In this document: positions 54,562 through 62,127 of the stretch, piece by piece | How positions within the stretch are numbered: position 1 is the stretch's first letter | How the letters are laid out: each line of letters starts with the position of its first letter | NCBI GenBank assembly: GCA_945897805.1 | Contig: CAMDFX010000005.1 | Coordinates: 69,501 to 133,500, forward strand | Origin: Chryseobacterium gleum | Lineage (GTDB): Bacteria; Bacteroidota; Bacteroidia; Flavobacteriales_D; Crocinitomicaceae | Direction: 5' to 3' | DNA length: 64,000 nucleotides | The notes under the pieces: generated by a model | Databases searched by the model: none | What the model was told of the DNA's origin: nothing | What the model saw: the letters and a program-made list of their open reading frames with translations, nothing else | Translations under genes and position numbers: made by a program

Positions 54562-54597
54562 ATGAAAATCATTCCAACAATTAGGAAAAAAAGATAA
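54562..54597 (+). CDS. Possible leader peptide before dapD (11 codons)
   Basis: ATG to TAA reading MKIIPTIRKKR, starting 5 nt after the promoter box and ending 2 nt before the dapD ATG. Too short to judge as a protein, but its position in the leader and the stop-to-start spacing allow translational coupling. Only 2 of the 11 residues are branched or aromatic in the pattern of an attenuator, and 4 are basic (Lys/Arg). Confidence 0.25.
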   Translation: MKIIPTIRKKR

Positions 54598-54599
54598 AT

Positions 54600-55409
54600 A
54601 TGAGATCAACAATAGAAGCAGCTTGGGAAAACCGAGAATTATTGAAGGAAAAATCAACGATTGAAGCCATTGAACATGTCATTGAAGACCTTGACAAAGG
54701 ACTTTTGCGCGTTGCTGAACCAGGCGAAAATGGCGAGTGGATTGTGAACGAATGGGTAAAAAAAGCCGTTGTGATGTATTTTCCAATTCGTCAAATGGAA
54801 ACAATTGAAGTTGGTCCGTTTGAATTTCATGATAAAATGGCTTTGAAAAGAAACTACAAAGAATTGGGCGTGCGCGTTGTTCCTCATGCCATTGCGCGCT
54901 ATGGTGCATTCATTGCTCCAGGTGTGATTTTAATGCCTTCTTATACCAATATTGGCGCGTATGTAGATTCAGGAACCATGGTTGACACTTGGGCGACAGT
55001 TGGTTCTTGCGCTCAAATTGGGAAAAATGTGCACTTAAGTGGTGGCGTTGGAATTGGGGGTGTTTTGGAGCCATTGCAAGCTGCACCCGTAATCATTGAA
55101 GATAACGCATTCATTGGTTCGCGATGTATTGTTGTAGAAGGTGTTCGCGTTGGAAAAGAAGCTGTTTTAGGTGCAAATGTTGTGTTGACAAAATCCACAA
55201 AAATAATCGATGTTACTGGAGATTCACCAGTTGAGATGAAAGGATATGTTCCTGAAAGAAGCGTGGTAATTCCTGGTTCTTACACAAAAACCTTTCCTGC
55301 AGGAGATTTTCAAGTTCCTTGCGCATTGATCATCGGAAAAAGAAAGGCTTCGACCGATCTTAAAACATCTTTGAATGACGCTTTGAGAGAGCACAATGTG
55401 GCTGTATAA
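54600..55409 (+). CDS. dapD: Tetrahydrodipicolinate N-succinyltransferase
   Basis: 269 residues. N-terminal helical domain (IEAAWENRELLKEKSTI), then the left-handed beta-helix of hexapeptide units (IGAYVDSGTMVDTWATVGSCAQIGKNVHLSGGVGIGG, VVEGVRVGKEAVLGANVVL) and the closing PERSVVIPGSYTKTFPAGDF. Converts tetrahydrodipicolinate to N-succinyl-2-amino-6-ketopimelate on the way to lysine and meso-diaminopimelate. Own promoter and terminator (55430-55468), so monocistronic. Confidence 0.97.
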   Translation: MRSTIEAAWENRELLKEKSTIEAIEHVIEDLDKGLLRVAEPGENGEWIVNEWVKKAVVMYFPIRQMETIEVGPFEFHDKMALKRNYKELGVRVVPHAIARYGAFIAPGVILMPSYTNIGAYVDSGTMVDTWATVGSCAQIGKNVHLSGGVGIGGVLEPLQAAPVIIEDNAFIGSRCIVVEGVRVGKEAVLGANVVLTKSTKIIDVTGDSPVEMKGYVPERSVVIPGSYTKTFPAGDFQVPCALIIGKRKASTDLKTSLNDALREHNVAV

Positions 55410-55429
55410 ATTGAATTATCTAAAAATAA

Positions 55430-55468
55430 AAAAGGTCAGTTTCACTTAAGAAATCTGACCTTTTTTTT
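55430..55468. terminator. Terminator between dapD and helicase-like gene
   Basis: AAAAGGTCAG (55430-55439) and CTGACCTTTT (55455-55464) with T-run on the plus side and A-rich tract on the other; two convergent genes share it. Confidence 0.82.
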
Positions 55469-55483
55469 GCTCTAAATAAAATC

Positions 55484-56095
55484 CTACTCTTCAATAATCA
55501 TTGGATTGAACATCAAGTCATCCATCACTTTATCTAACTTAGAAGAAACTGAATTTGCGAAAATAATTCGTTGACATTTCGGTAAACTTTCCGAAATTCT
55601 TCTCAACTGCGCGATGGTTGATTCTTTCAACATGGTTTCGGCATCATCCAAAACAAAAAGTTTCAATTTCCCCATGTTTATACCATTTTGAATATACAAG
55701 TCGTAAATTCTTTTTGCGGTTCCAACCACAATATCAGCGCCCTCAAAAATATGATTTCGCTGTTCAATCATTACTCCTTTGTCGTGCGCCAATTCGACAT
55801 AAATATCTTTTCTTCTCGAAACTTTGACAATAAAAGCAGCCGTCATTTTTGCTTGTTCAGAAGTAGAACAAATAATTACTGCGCGCGGCGAACCTTCTAA
55901 CTGTTCTGGAACTTTTTCCAAAGCCGCCATTGCTGCTGCCATCGATTTCCCTGCCGATTTCCCTGCGATTACGAGTAAATCTCCACCTTGTTTTACACGT
56001 TGAAGTACTTTTTCTTGCAATTCATTGGGTTTGGCAATGCCGGCAGAAGAAAAGGTATCTTCAAAATGCAGATTTAATTTTTCAAATATTGTCAT
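55484..56095 (-). CDS. Half-size DEAD-box helicase-like protein (RecA domain 1 only)
   Basis: 203 residues, the first RecA-like domain of a DEAD-box RNA helicase. Q-motif region PNELQEKVLQRV, Walker A VIAGKSAGKS (near 43-51), a DEAD-box variant DDAE (VLDDAETML), and motif III written FANSV where SAT normally appears. The whole second helicase domain (motifs IV-VI) is missing and is not found downstream, because dapD faces it. Without domain 2 it cannot unwind RNA by the usual mechanism. Last gene of the rsgA-dtd-mazG-helicase run, overlapping the MazG-like gene by 14 nt. Confidence 0.85.
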   Translation of the reverse strand: MTIFEKLNLHFEDTFSSAGIAKPNELQEKVLQRVKQGGDLLVIAGKSAGKSMAAAMAALEKVPEQLEGSPRAVIICSTSEQAKMTAAFIVKVSRRKDIYVELAHDKGVMIEQRNHIFEGADIVVGTAKRIYDLYIQNGINMGKLKLFVLDDAETMLKESTIAQLRRISESLPKCQRIIFANSVSSKLDKVMDDLMFNPMIIEE

Positions 56096-56420
56096 CAGTT
56101 AATTTTTTATTTTCTAGGTGTCTTGTACTATCGCGTTGTGTTTTTTTGTCCAAATTTTTCCTTAATGCAGCTTCTAAATCAACGCCAGTTTGATTTGCTA
56201 AACAAATTAAGACAAACATTACATCTGCCATTTCATCGCCTAAATCTTTGTTTTTGTCACTTTCTTTTTCGCTTTGTTCACCGTATCTTCGGGCAATAAT
56301 GCGCGCTACTTCACCGACTTCTTCGGTCAAAATAGCCATATTGGTCAATTCATTAAAATAACGAACACCAAAAGTTTTGATCCAATCATCGACTATTTTT
56401 TGAGCTTCCTTGATTTCCAT
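56082..56420 (-). CDS. MazG-like pyrophosphohydrolase
   Basis: 112 residues. TEEVGEVARIIARRYGEQSEKESDKNKDLGDEMADVMFVL gives the EExxE...ExxD metal-binding motif of MazG/iMazG, in the single-domain form. Likely hydrolyses a non-canonical or oxidised dNTP. It overlaps dtd by 1 nt and the helicase gene by 14 nt, so its expression is tied to rsgA and dtd. Confidence 0.92.
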   Translation of the reverse strand: MEIKEAQKIVDDWIKTFGVRYFNELTNMAILTEEVGEVARIIARRYGEQSEKESDKNKDLGDEMADVMFVLICLANQTGVDLEAALRKNLDKKTQRDSTRHLENKKLTDDNI

Positions 56421-56869
56421 TATATCTTATTTTTGGAATCTAACCAAATTGTTACTGGTCCATCATTCACCAAACTTACTTTCATATCGGCGCCGAAAAT
56501 ACCAGTTTCAACTTTTAAATTAGTCAATTTTAATTGAGTAATAAAATTTTCATACAAAGGTATTGCAATTTCTGGTCGCGCGGCTTCGATAAAACTTGGG
56601 CGATTTCCTTTTTTTGTGGACGCATGCAAAGTAAATTGACTAATGACTAAAAATTCTCCTTGAATGTCTTGAATTGAAAGATTCATTTTCCCGTTTTCAT
56701 CACTAAAAATGCGCATATTGACGATTTTCTGAATCAACCAATCGATGTCACCCTGAGAATCTTCAGCACAAATTCCAACCAACAACAATAATCCTTGATC
56801 GATTTGACCGTTGATTTTTCCTTCAATTTTCACGGAAGCTTCACTTACCCGTTGTAACAAAACTCTCAT
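56420..56869 (-). CDS. dtd: D-aminoacyl-tRNA deacylase
   Basis: 149 residues. [17 protein letters not shown], the active-site SQFTLHAST and the GPVTIWLDS (Gly-cisPro) motif are the DTD hallmarks. It removes D-amino acids and Gly wrongly attached to tRNAs, complementing AlaS proofreading. Overlaps rsgA by 4 nt. Confidence 0.98.
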   Translation of the reverse strand: MRVLLQRVSEASVKIEGKINGQIDQGLLLLVGICAEDSQGDIDWLIQKIVNMRIFSDENGKMNLSIQDIQGEFLVISQFTLHASTKKGNRPSFIEAARPEIAIPLYENFITQLKLTNLKVETGIFGADMKVSLVNDGPVTIWLDSKNKI

Positions 56870-57819
56870 CCAAAAATTTCTTTTTTTCGGTGAATTTCAC
56901 TGCCGTCTTCTGTCATCAATTGATAATAAGTCATGTAGCGACTTTCTGAAATTTGCTTTTCCTCAACAGCCTTTTTTACAGCACATTTTGGTTCATTCAA
57001 GTGCTGACAATTGTGGTATTTGCACTCGCCAATCAACATGCGCATTTCAGGAAAATAATGTGAAATCACTTCTTTGTCTAAATCAACAATTCCGAAAGCG
57101 CGAATTCCCGGCGTATCAATGATATAACCACCCGAAGTAAGTGGATGCATTTCAGCAAAAGTCGTAGTATGCTGACCTTGTTGGTGATACTCAGAAATTT
57201 CACCTATTTTTAAATCCAAAATTGGATCAAGCGCATTCACTAACGTGCTTTTCCCTACTCCACTGTGACCAGAAATCATGACTTGTTTGTCTTTAATTTC
57301 TTCTCTCAAAAAATCAATATTGGTTTTGTTTTCCGCTGAAATTTTGTAACATGGATAACCAATTGAGCCATACAAATCACACAAAGCATCGATATATTCT
57401 AGTTGTTCTGCAGTGTAAGTGTCTATTTTATTGAATAGCAAAGTTGTTGGAATTCGAAAAGATTCAGCAGAAACTAAAAACCTATCTATAAAAGCCAGAT
57501 GAGTCACAGGAGCTAATGTTGTGACCAACAAATAAGCACGGTCGACATTAGCTGCCAAAATCTGCATTTGTTTACTCAAATTAGTCGATTTGCGGACAAT
57601 GTAATTTCTTCTTTCTTCAAAACCCAAAATCACACGGTTTCCTTCTTCATCAATTTTTGGATCTATGATAACGATATCGCCAACAGAAATCGGGTTGGTC
57701 GTTTTCAAACCGTCTAGCCTGATTTTGCCACGAATGCGACAATTGATTATTTGACCATCTTCTAGTTCGACGATGTACCATTTTCCCGTGGATTTTAAAA
57801 CTTTTCCTTTCGAAGTCAT
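56866..57819 (-). CDS. rsgA: Ribosome small-subunit-dependent GTPase RsgA
   Basis: 317 residues from ATG at 57819. A GTG start two codons earlier (57825) is ruled out because it overlaps the -7 box. OB-fold (~10-75), circularly permuted GTPase domain with NKID (G4) before G1 [12 protein letters not shown] and G3 DTPG, and the C-terminal zinc motif [14 protein letters not shown]. Helps late 30S maturation. First gene of the four-gene operon. Confidence 0.97.
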   Translation of the reverse strand: MTSKGKVLKSTGKWYIVELEDGQIINCRIRGKIRLDGLKTTNPISVGDIVIIDPKIDEEGNRVILGFEERRNYIVRKSTNLSKQMQILAANVDRAYLLVTTLAPVTHLAFIDRFLVSAESFRIPTTLLFNKIDTYTAEQLEYIDALCDLYGSIGYPCYKISAENKTNIDFLREEIKDKQVMISGHSGVGKSTLVNALDPILDLKIGEISEYHQQGQHTTTFAEMHPLTSGGYIIDTPGIRAFGIVDLDKEVISHYFPEMRMLIGECKYHNCQHLNEPKCAVKKAVEEKQISESRYMTYYQLMTEDGSEIHRKKEIFG

Positions 57820-57824
57820 TACCA

Positions 57825-57832
57825 CAAAATTA
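57825..57832 (-). promoter_or_regulatory. -7 promoter box for rsgA
   Basis: TAATTTTG on the minus strand, 5 nt before the rsgA ATG, which would make the mRNA leaderless or nearly so. Confidence 0.5.
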
Positions 57833-57970
57833 AGAAATTAGCTCGAAGTAAAGTTGAATCCCCATTTTATTCCTAAGGATGAACATCTAAATAAACGATT
57901 CAACAAAAATAAAAAGGTCAATTCCCAATTTTGAATTAATCCGTATCTTCGCAACAATAAAACGAAACAC

Positions 57971-58873
57971 ATGTCTATTGAAGTAAGTCATTTGACGAAA
58001 TTTTACGGAGAACAAGCAGCAGTAAATGACATTTCTTTTTCAGTTGGAAAAGGAGAAATTGTTGGTTTTTTAGGTCCAAATGGAGCTGGTAAATCTACCA
58101 CAATGAAAATCATTACTGGCTTCATTCCAAGCACTTCAGGTGAAGTAAAAGTTTGCGGAATTCCTGTGGATATTGATTCTTTGGAAACACGAAGAAAAAT
58201 AGGATATCTTCCAGAAAACAATCCGCTTTATTTGGACATGTATGTGCGTGAATATTTGGAATTTGTGGGAAAAATTTACCACGTTTCAAATCTTAAAAAA
58301 CGCGTTGATGAAATGATTCAGCAAGTTGGTTTGGAAGTTGAGCAAAACAAGAAAATTGGCATGCTTTCGAAAGGTTATCGTCAACGTGTTGGCTTGGCAC
58401 AAGCGATTATTCACGATCCGGAAGTTTTGATTTTAGACGAACCAACATCAGGATTAGATCCAAATCAATTGGTGGAAATTCGTGAATTGATTCGCCAAAT
58501 TGGAAAATCTAAAACCGTGATGCTTTCAACCCACATCATGCAGGAAGTGGAAGCAATTTGTGACCGTGTGATTATCATCAAAACCGGCAAAATTGTGGCC
58601 GACAATACAGCTTCAGAATTGCAATACGAGGAAGATCACCAAGTGGTTTTTGTTGAATTTGAAGGGAATGTGAGCAAAAATCAAATCCTTAAAATAAAAG
58701 GAATAAATAAAGTTGAGCAAGTGGGAGAAAACGGCTGGTTAGTTGAATCAAATGGAAATCTTGATTTAAGAAAAATAATCGCTCAATTTGCGCAACAAAA
58801 CAATGCATTAGTATTAACACTTCGCAAAGAAGAAAGAACATTGGAAGAAGTTTTCAAATCTTTAACGAAATAG
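57971..58873 (+). CDS. gldA: Gliding-motility-type ABC transporter ATPase GldA
   Basis: 300 residues. Walker [10 protein letters not shown] at 35-43, signature [15 protein letters not shown], Walker [13 protein letters not shown], switch His in STHIMQEV, then a C-terminal extension (~220-300) as in GldA/DrrA-type exporters. In Flavobacterium GldA works with GldF and GldG and is required for gliding; gldF/gldG are not beside it. A TATCTTCG box (57944-57951) lies 19 nt before the start. Length and sequence fit GldA; a DrrA-like exporter is the alternative. Confidence 0.88.
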   Translation: MSIEVSHLTKFYGEQAAVNDISFSVGKGEIVGFLGPNGAGKSTTMKIITGFIPSTSGEVKVCGIPVDIDSLETRRKIGYLPENNPLYLDMYVREYLEFVGKIYHVSNLKKRVDEMIQQVGLEVEQNKKIGMLSKGYRQRVGLAQAIIHDPEVLILDEPTSGLDPNQLVEIRELIRQIGKSKTVMLSTHIMQEVEAICDRVIIIKTGKIVADNTASELQYEEDHQVVFVEFEGNVSKNQILKIKGINKVEQVGENGWLVESNGNLDLRKIIAQFAQQNNALVLTLRKEERTLEEVFKSLTK

Positions 58874-58908
58874 AAATAAGAAACTTAAAAGCGTTTCAAC
58901 AGCACAAA

Positions 58909-60207
58909 ATGTCACAAAATATCATTACAGAATTAGAATGGAGAGGATTGGTGCAAGACATCATGCCTGGAACTGAAGAACAGTTATTGAAAGAAATGAC
59001 AGCAACTTACATCGGTTTTGATCCAACGGCAGATTCATTGCATATTGGAAGTTTGGTACCAATTATTTTATTGGTTCATCTCGAAAAATTCGGACACAAA
59101 CCAGTAGCACTTATTGGTGGAGCCACAGGAATGATTGGTGATCCGTCAGGAAAATCAGACGAGCGCAATCTTTTAGACGAAGAAACATTGGCTAAAAATG
59201 TAACTGGAATAAAAGCAGTACTATCGAGATTTCTAGATTTTAATTCAACGTCAGTCAACGCGCCAGTTTTGGTCAACAATTACGATTGGATGAAAGATTT
59301 TTCATTCATCGATTTTGCCCGTGAAGTAGGGAAACGAATCACTGTCAATTACATGATGGCGAAAGATTCAGTCAAAAAAAGATTATCTGGAGAAGGCGAA
59401 GGAATGTCATTTACAGAATTCACTTACCAATTAATTCAAGGCTACGATTTCGTTCATTTATACGACAAGCACAACTGCAAATTGCAAATGGGCGGATCTG
59501 ATCAATGGGGAAATATTACCACTGGCACAGAATTGATTCGCAGAATGAACGGAGATGGCGCCAAAGCATACGCCATGACTTGTCCCTTAATTACCAAAGC
59601 AGATGGTTCTAAATTTGGGAAATCTGAAGGAGGAAATATTTGGTTAACTTCAGATAAAACATCAGTTTACAAATTTTACCAGTTTTGGTTGAATACTGCT
59701 GATTCAGATGCCATGAAATACATCAAGATATTTACTTTTTTAAAACAAGAAACAGTAAATAAATTGATTTCAGAACATGAAGCAGAGCCACATTTGCGCA
59801 CGCTACAAAAAAGACTAGCAGAAGAAATTACGATTTTTGTGCATTCAAAAGAAGAACTAGAAAAAGCAATACAAGCATCAAATATCTTATTCGGAAAATC
59901 AACATCTGACGATTTAAAAAAATTATCAAATGAGCAATTTCTTGAAATTTTCGACGGAGTGCCACAAGCAATTATCTCTCAGGAAGATATCGACAATGGA
60001 TTATCAATCGTAGATGCATTGGCAGGAAAAACCAATTTTCTAGCCTCGAATGGAGAAGCCAAAAGAGAATTAAAAGCAAATGCAATAAGTGTTAATAAAG
60101 AAAAAGTAAGCGAAGACTTCAAACTTTCCTCAGCAGATTTAATCAATGGAAAATTTGTTTTGATAGGAAAAGGGAAGAAAAATAATTACATTTTAGTCCT
60201 AGCCTAA
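58909..60207 (+). CDS. tyrS: Tyrosine--tRNA ligase
   Basis: 432 residues. Class I fold: HIGH motif as HIGS ([10 protein letters not shown]), tyrosine-binding YQLIQGYDF and GSDQWGN, KMSKS as KFGKS ([13 protein letters not shown]), and the C-terminal S4-like domain ([13 protein letters not shown]). Charges tRNA-Tyr. 35 nt after gldA; a terminator follows at 60226-60257. Confidence 0.98.
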   Translation: MSQNIITELEWRGLVQDIMPGTEEQLLKEMTATYIGFDPTADSLHIGSLVPIILLVHLEKFGHKPVALIGGATGMIGDPSGKSDERNLLDEETLAKNVTGIKAVLSRFLDFNSTSVNAPVLVNNYDWMKDFSFIDFAREVGKRITVNYMMAKDSVKKRLSGEGEGMSFTEFTYQLIQGYDFVHLYDKHNCKLQMGGSDQWGNITTGTELIRRMNGDGAKAYAMTCPLITKADGSKFGKSEGGNIWLTSDKTSVYKFYQFWLNTADSDAMKYIKIFTFLKQETVNKLISEHEAEPHLRTLQKRLAEEITIFVHSKEELEKAIQASNILFGKSTSDDLKKLSNEQFLEIFDGVPQAIISQEDIDNGLSIVDALAGKTNFLASNGEAKRELKANAISVNKEKVSEDFKLSSADLINGKFVLIGKGKKNNYILVLA

Positions 60208-60225
60208 AACTAGAAGAAAAACAGG

Positions 60226-60257
60226 AGCGATTTTCGGTGAAAGTCGCTTTAATTTTG
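60226..60257 (+). terminator. Intrinsic terminator of tyrS
   Basis: AGCGATTTT (60226-60234) pairs with AAAGTCGCT (60240-60248) with one G-U pair, loop CGGTG, then TTAATTTTG. Confidence 0.65.
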
Positions 60258-60265
60258 CTTTACAA

Positions 60266-60354
60266 ACAAAAAGTCCTTCATAAAAACGTATCATACAAAC
60301 AAAAAGTCCTTTGATAAAATCTGAAAATTAACAAAAAGTCCTTGATAAAAATGT
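60266..60354 (+). repeat. Three phased ~24-nt repeats upstream of the AAA/DUF4143 ATPase
   Basis: Units begin at 60266, 60299 and 60331 with ACAAAAAGTCCTT followed by a TTGATAAAA-like tail (copy 1 TCATAAAAA, copy 2 TGATAAAA, copy 3 GATAAAAA). Start-to-start distances are 33 and 32 nt, about three helical turns. The last copy ends 18 nt before the -7 box. Looks like an operator or regulatory array rather than CRISPR. Confidence 0.8.
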
Positions 60355-60372
60355 AAATATAGAAAAAATGAT

Positions 60373-60380
60373 TATCTTTG
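60373..60380 (+). promoter_or_regulatory. -7 promoter box of the AAA/DUF4143 gene
   Basis: TATCTTTG followed by GCA, 22 nt before the TTG start codon; the phased repeats lie directly upstream. Confidence 0.65.
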
Positions 60381-60402
60381 CAGAAAATAAGAAGACTTCA
60401 AG

Positions 60403-62103
60403 TTGAAAAGAAAAGCAATCATAGAACTAGAGAAATGGAAAAACTCAAAATATCGAAAACCACTAATAATTAGAGGCGCTCGACAAGTTGGTAAAACATG
60501 GATCATGCAAGAATTTGGTAGATTAAATTACCAAAAAGTAGCTTATCTCAACTTTGAACAATCAGAAGTTCTCAAAAACACCTTCATTCCAGACTTTGAC
60601 ATACAACGAATAATATCAGTCTTACAAATTGAAACAGGAGTTCAAATCGAAGCGAAAAACACACTCATTATTTTAGACGAAATTCAATCAGTACCAAGAG
60701 GCATCACAGCACTTAAATACTTTCATGAAAACGCACCAAAATATCACATAGTTACCGCAGGATCACTATTAGGAGTAACACTGCATCCAAACACATCATT
60801 TCCAGTAGGGAAAGTTGATTTCTTAGATTTGTATCCGTTGAGTTTTTTAGAATATTTAGAAAACTCGAATCAGTCAGCGCTCGCACAAATTTTGATAAAA
60901 AAAGACATCGTTTTAATCAATACATTTCACAATAAACTAGTAAATCAATTGAGGCTATACTACTATTTAGGAGGCATGCCAGAAGTAATATCAAATTATC
61001 TAGAAAATGGAAACCTGGACACAGTTAGAGAAATACAAAACAGAATCCTTTCAGGTTATGAGCAAGACTTTTCAAAGCACGCACCCAATGAAATAGTTCC
61101 ACGAATTAGATTAGTTTGGAATTCCATATTGAATCAACTTTCTAAAGAAAATAAAAAATTCATTTACAGCTTTTTAAGACAAGGGACAAGAGCCAAAGAC
61201 TTTGAATTAGCGATCAATTGGCTAGTGGATGCAGGATTAGTTTATAAAGTTCAAAGAGTAAAAACGCCAAAATATCCGCTTGCAGCATATTCCGATTTCG
61301 ATGTTTTTAAATTATTCATACTAGACGTAGGACTACTTGGAGCCATGAGAGATCTTTCACCCAAAACACTTTTAGACAAAAATAAAATACTAACAGAATT
61401 CAAAGGCGCTTTGACAGAACAATTTGTTAAGCAAGAACTTAATGTAAACATTAAAAACAAAACCTACTATTGGTCGGCAGAAAATGGAACATCGGAAATC
61501 GATTTTGTCATTCAGCTTGAAGATCAAATTGTACCAATAGAAGTCAAAGCAGAAGAAAATTTACAAGCCAAAAGTCTCAAAGTATTTGTCGAAAAATTCA
61601 AAACGCAAACATCAATCAGAACATCCATGAGTCCATATAGAGATGATAATTGGCTTAAAAACATTCCTTTATATGCAATAAATTTGATTGAAATCACCGA
61701 AAACAATACATTTAGTAACCAAGTGATTGAAAACTGCAGTAACCAAGAAGAACAAAAAGTAACTAAGAAAGAATATGAAGTAACTAACATTGATATAGAA
61801 CTAAGAACCTTCAATGACCCAGGAAACTTTTTGGAATACGCCAACAGCAGCAAAATAAAACAATTAACAAAAGAACAAATTCAGATTCTTCAATTCACTG
61901 AAAAAGAACCTAAAAGCAGAAAAGAAATCTTGGAAAGTAGCTTAAAAATATCCAATCAAACCAAGAATTTCAAATCTCATTTAGAGCCACTTATAAAATC
62001 AGGATATATTGAATATACAATCAAAGACAAACCGAAAAGTCAGTTTCAAAAATATGAAATTACTGCATTAGGTAAATTTAAATTAGAAAAAAGTATAGCT
62101 TAG
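60403..62103 (+). CDS. AAA/DUF4143 family ATPase with C-terminal winged-helix-like domain
   Basis: 566 residues, started by TTG at 60403 (M-K-R-K-A-I-I-E-L-E), the only sensible start because the frame upstream is the promoter. Residues ~1-210 are an AAA_14 P-loop domain (Walker A GARQVGKTW at 25-33, Walker B ILDEIQS, SLLG sensor). Residues ~220-410 are DUF4143, whose end reads GTSEIDFVIQ...VPIEVKAEEN, the PD-(D/E)XK-like E-x-D and E-x-K pattern. The tail (~490-566) has LTKEQIQILQFTEKEPKSRKEIL and reads as a helix-turn-helix. The family has many paralogues of unknown function. Gene start, repeats and terminator make it an isolated unit. Confidence 0.9.
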   Translation: MKRKAIIELEKWKNSKYRKPLIIRGARQVGKTWIMQEFGRLNYQKVAYLNFEQSEVLKNTFIPDFDIQRIISVLQIETGVQIEAKNTLIILDEIQSVPRGITALKYFHENAPKYHIVTAGSLLGVTLHPNTSFPVGKVDFLDLYPLSFLEYLENSNQSALAQILIKKDIVLINTFHNKLVNQLRLYYYLGGMPEVISNYLENGNLDTVREIQNRILSGYEQDFSKHAPNEIVPRIRLVWNSILNQLSKENKKFIYSFLRQGTRAKDFELAINWLVDAGLVYKVQRVKTPKYPLAAYSDFDVFKLFILDVGLLGAMRDLSPKTLLDKNKILTEFKGALTEQFVKQELNVNIKNKTYYWSAENGTSEIDFVIQLEDQIVPIEVKAEENLQAKSLKVFVEKFKTQTSIRTSMSPYRDDNWLKNIPLYAINLIEITENNTFSNQVIENCSNQEEQKVTKKEYEVTNIDIELRTFNDPGNFLEYANSSKIKQLTKEQIQILQFTEKEPKSRKEILESSLKISNQTKNFKSHLEPLIKSGYIEYTIKDKPKSQFQKYEITALGKFKLEKSIA

Positions 62104-62120
62104 TTACTTTAATAACTAAG
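62099..62120. terminator. Possible bidirectional hairpin between the ATPase and helicase genes
   Basis: CTTAGTTA (62099-62106) and TAACTAAG (62113-62120) pair perfectly around a 6-nt loop; the left arm includes the ATPase stop codon. No T-run, so termination is uncertain. Confidence 0.35.
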
Positions 62121-62127
62121 TCAAACA

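Noticed and set aside
60266-60354. CRISPR array
   Set aside because: Only three degenerate repeats of ~24 nt with 8-9-nt spacers, no cas genes; better explained as an operator array.
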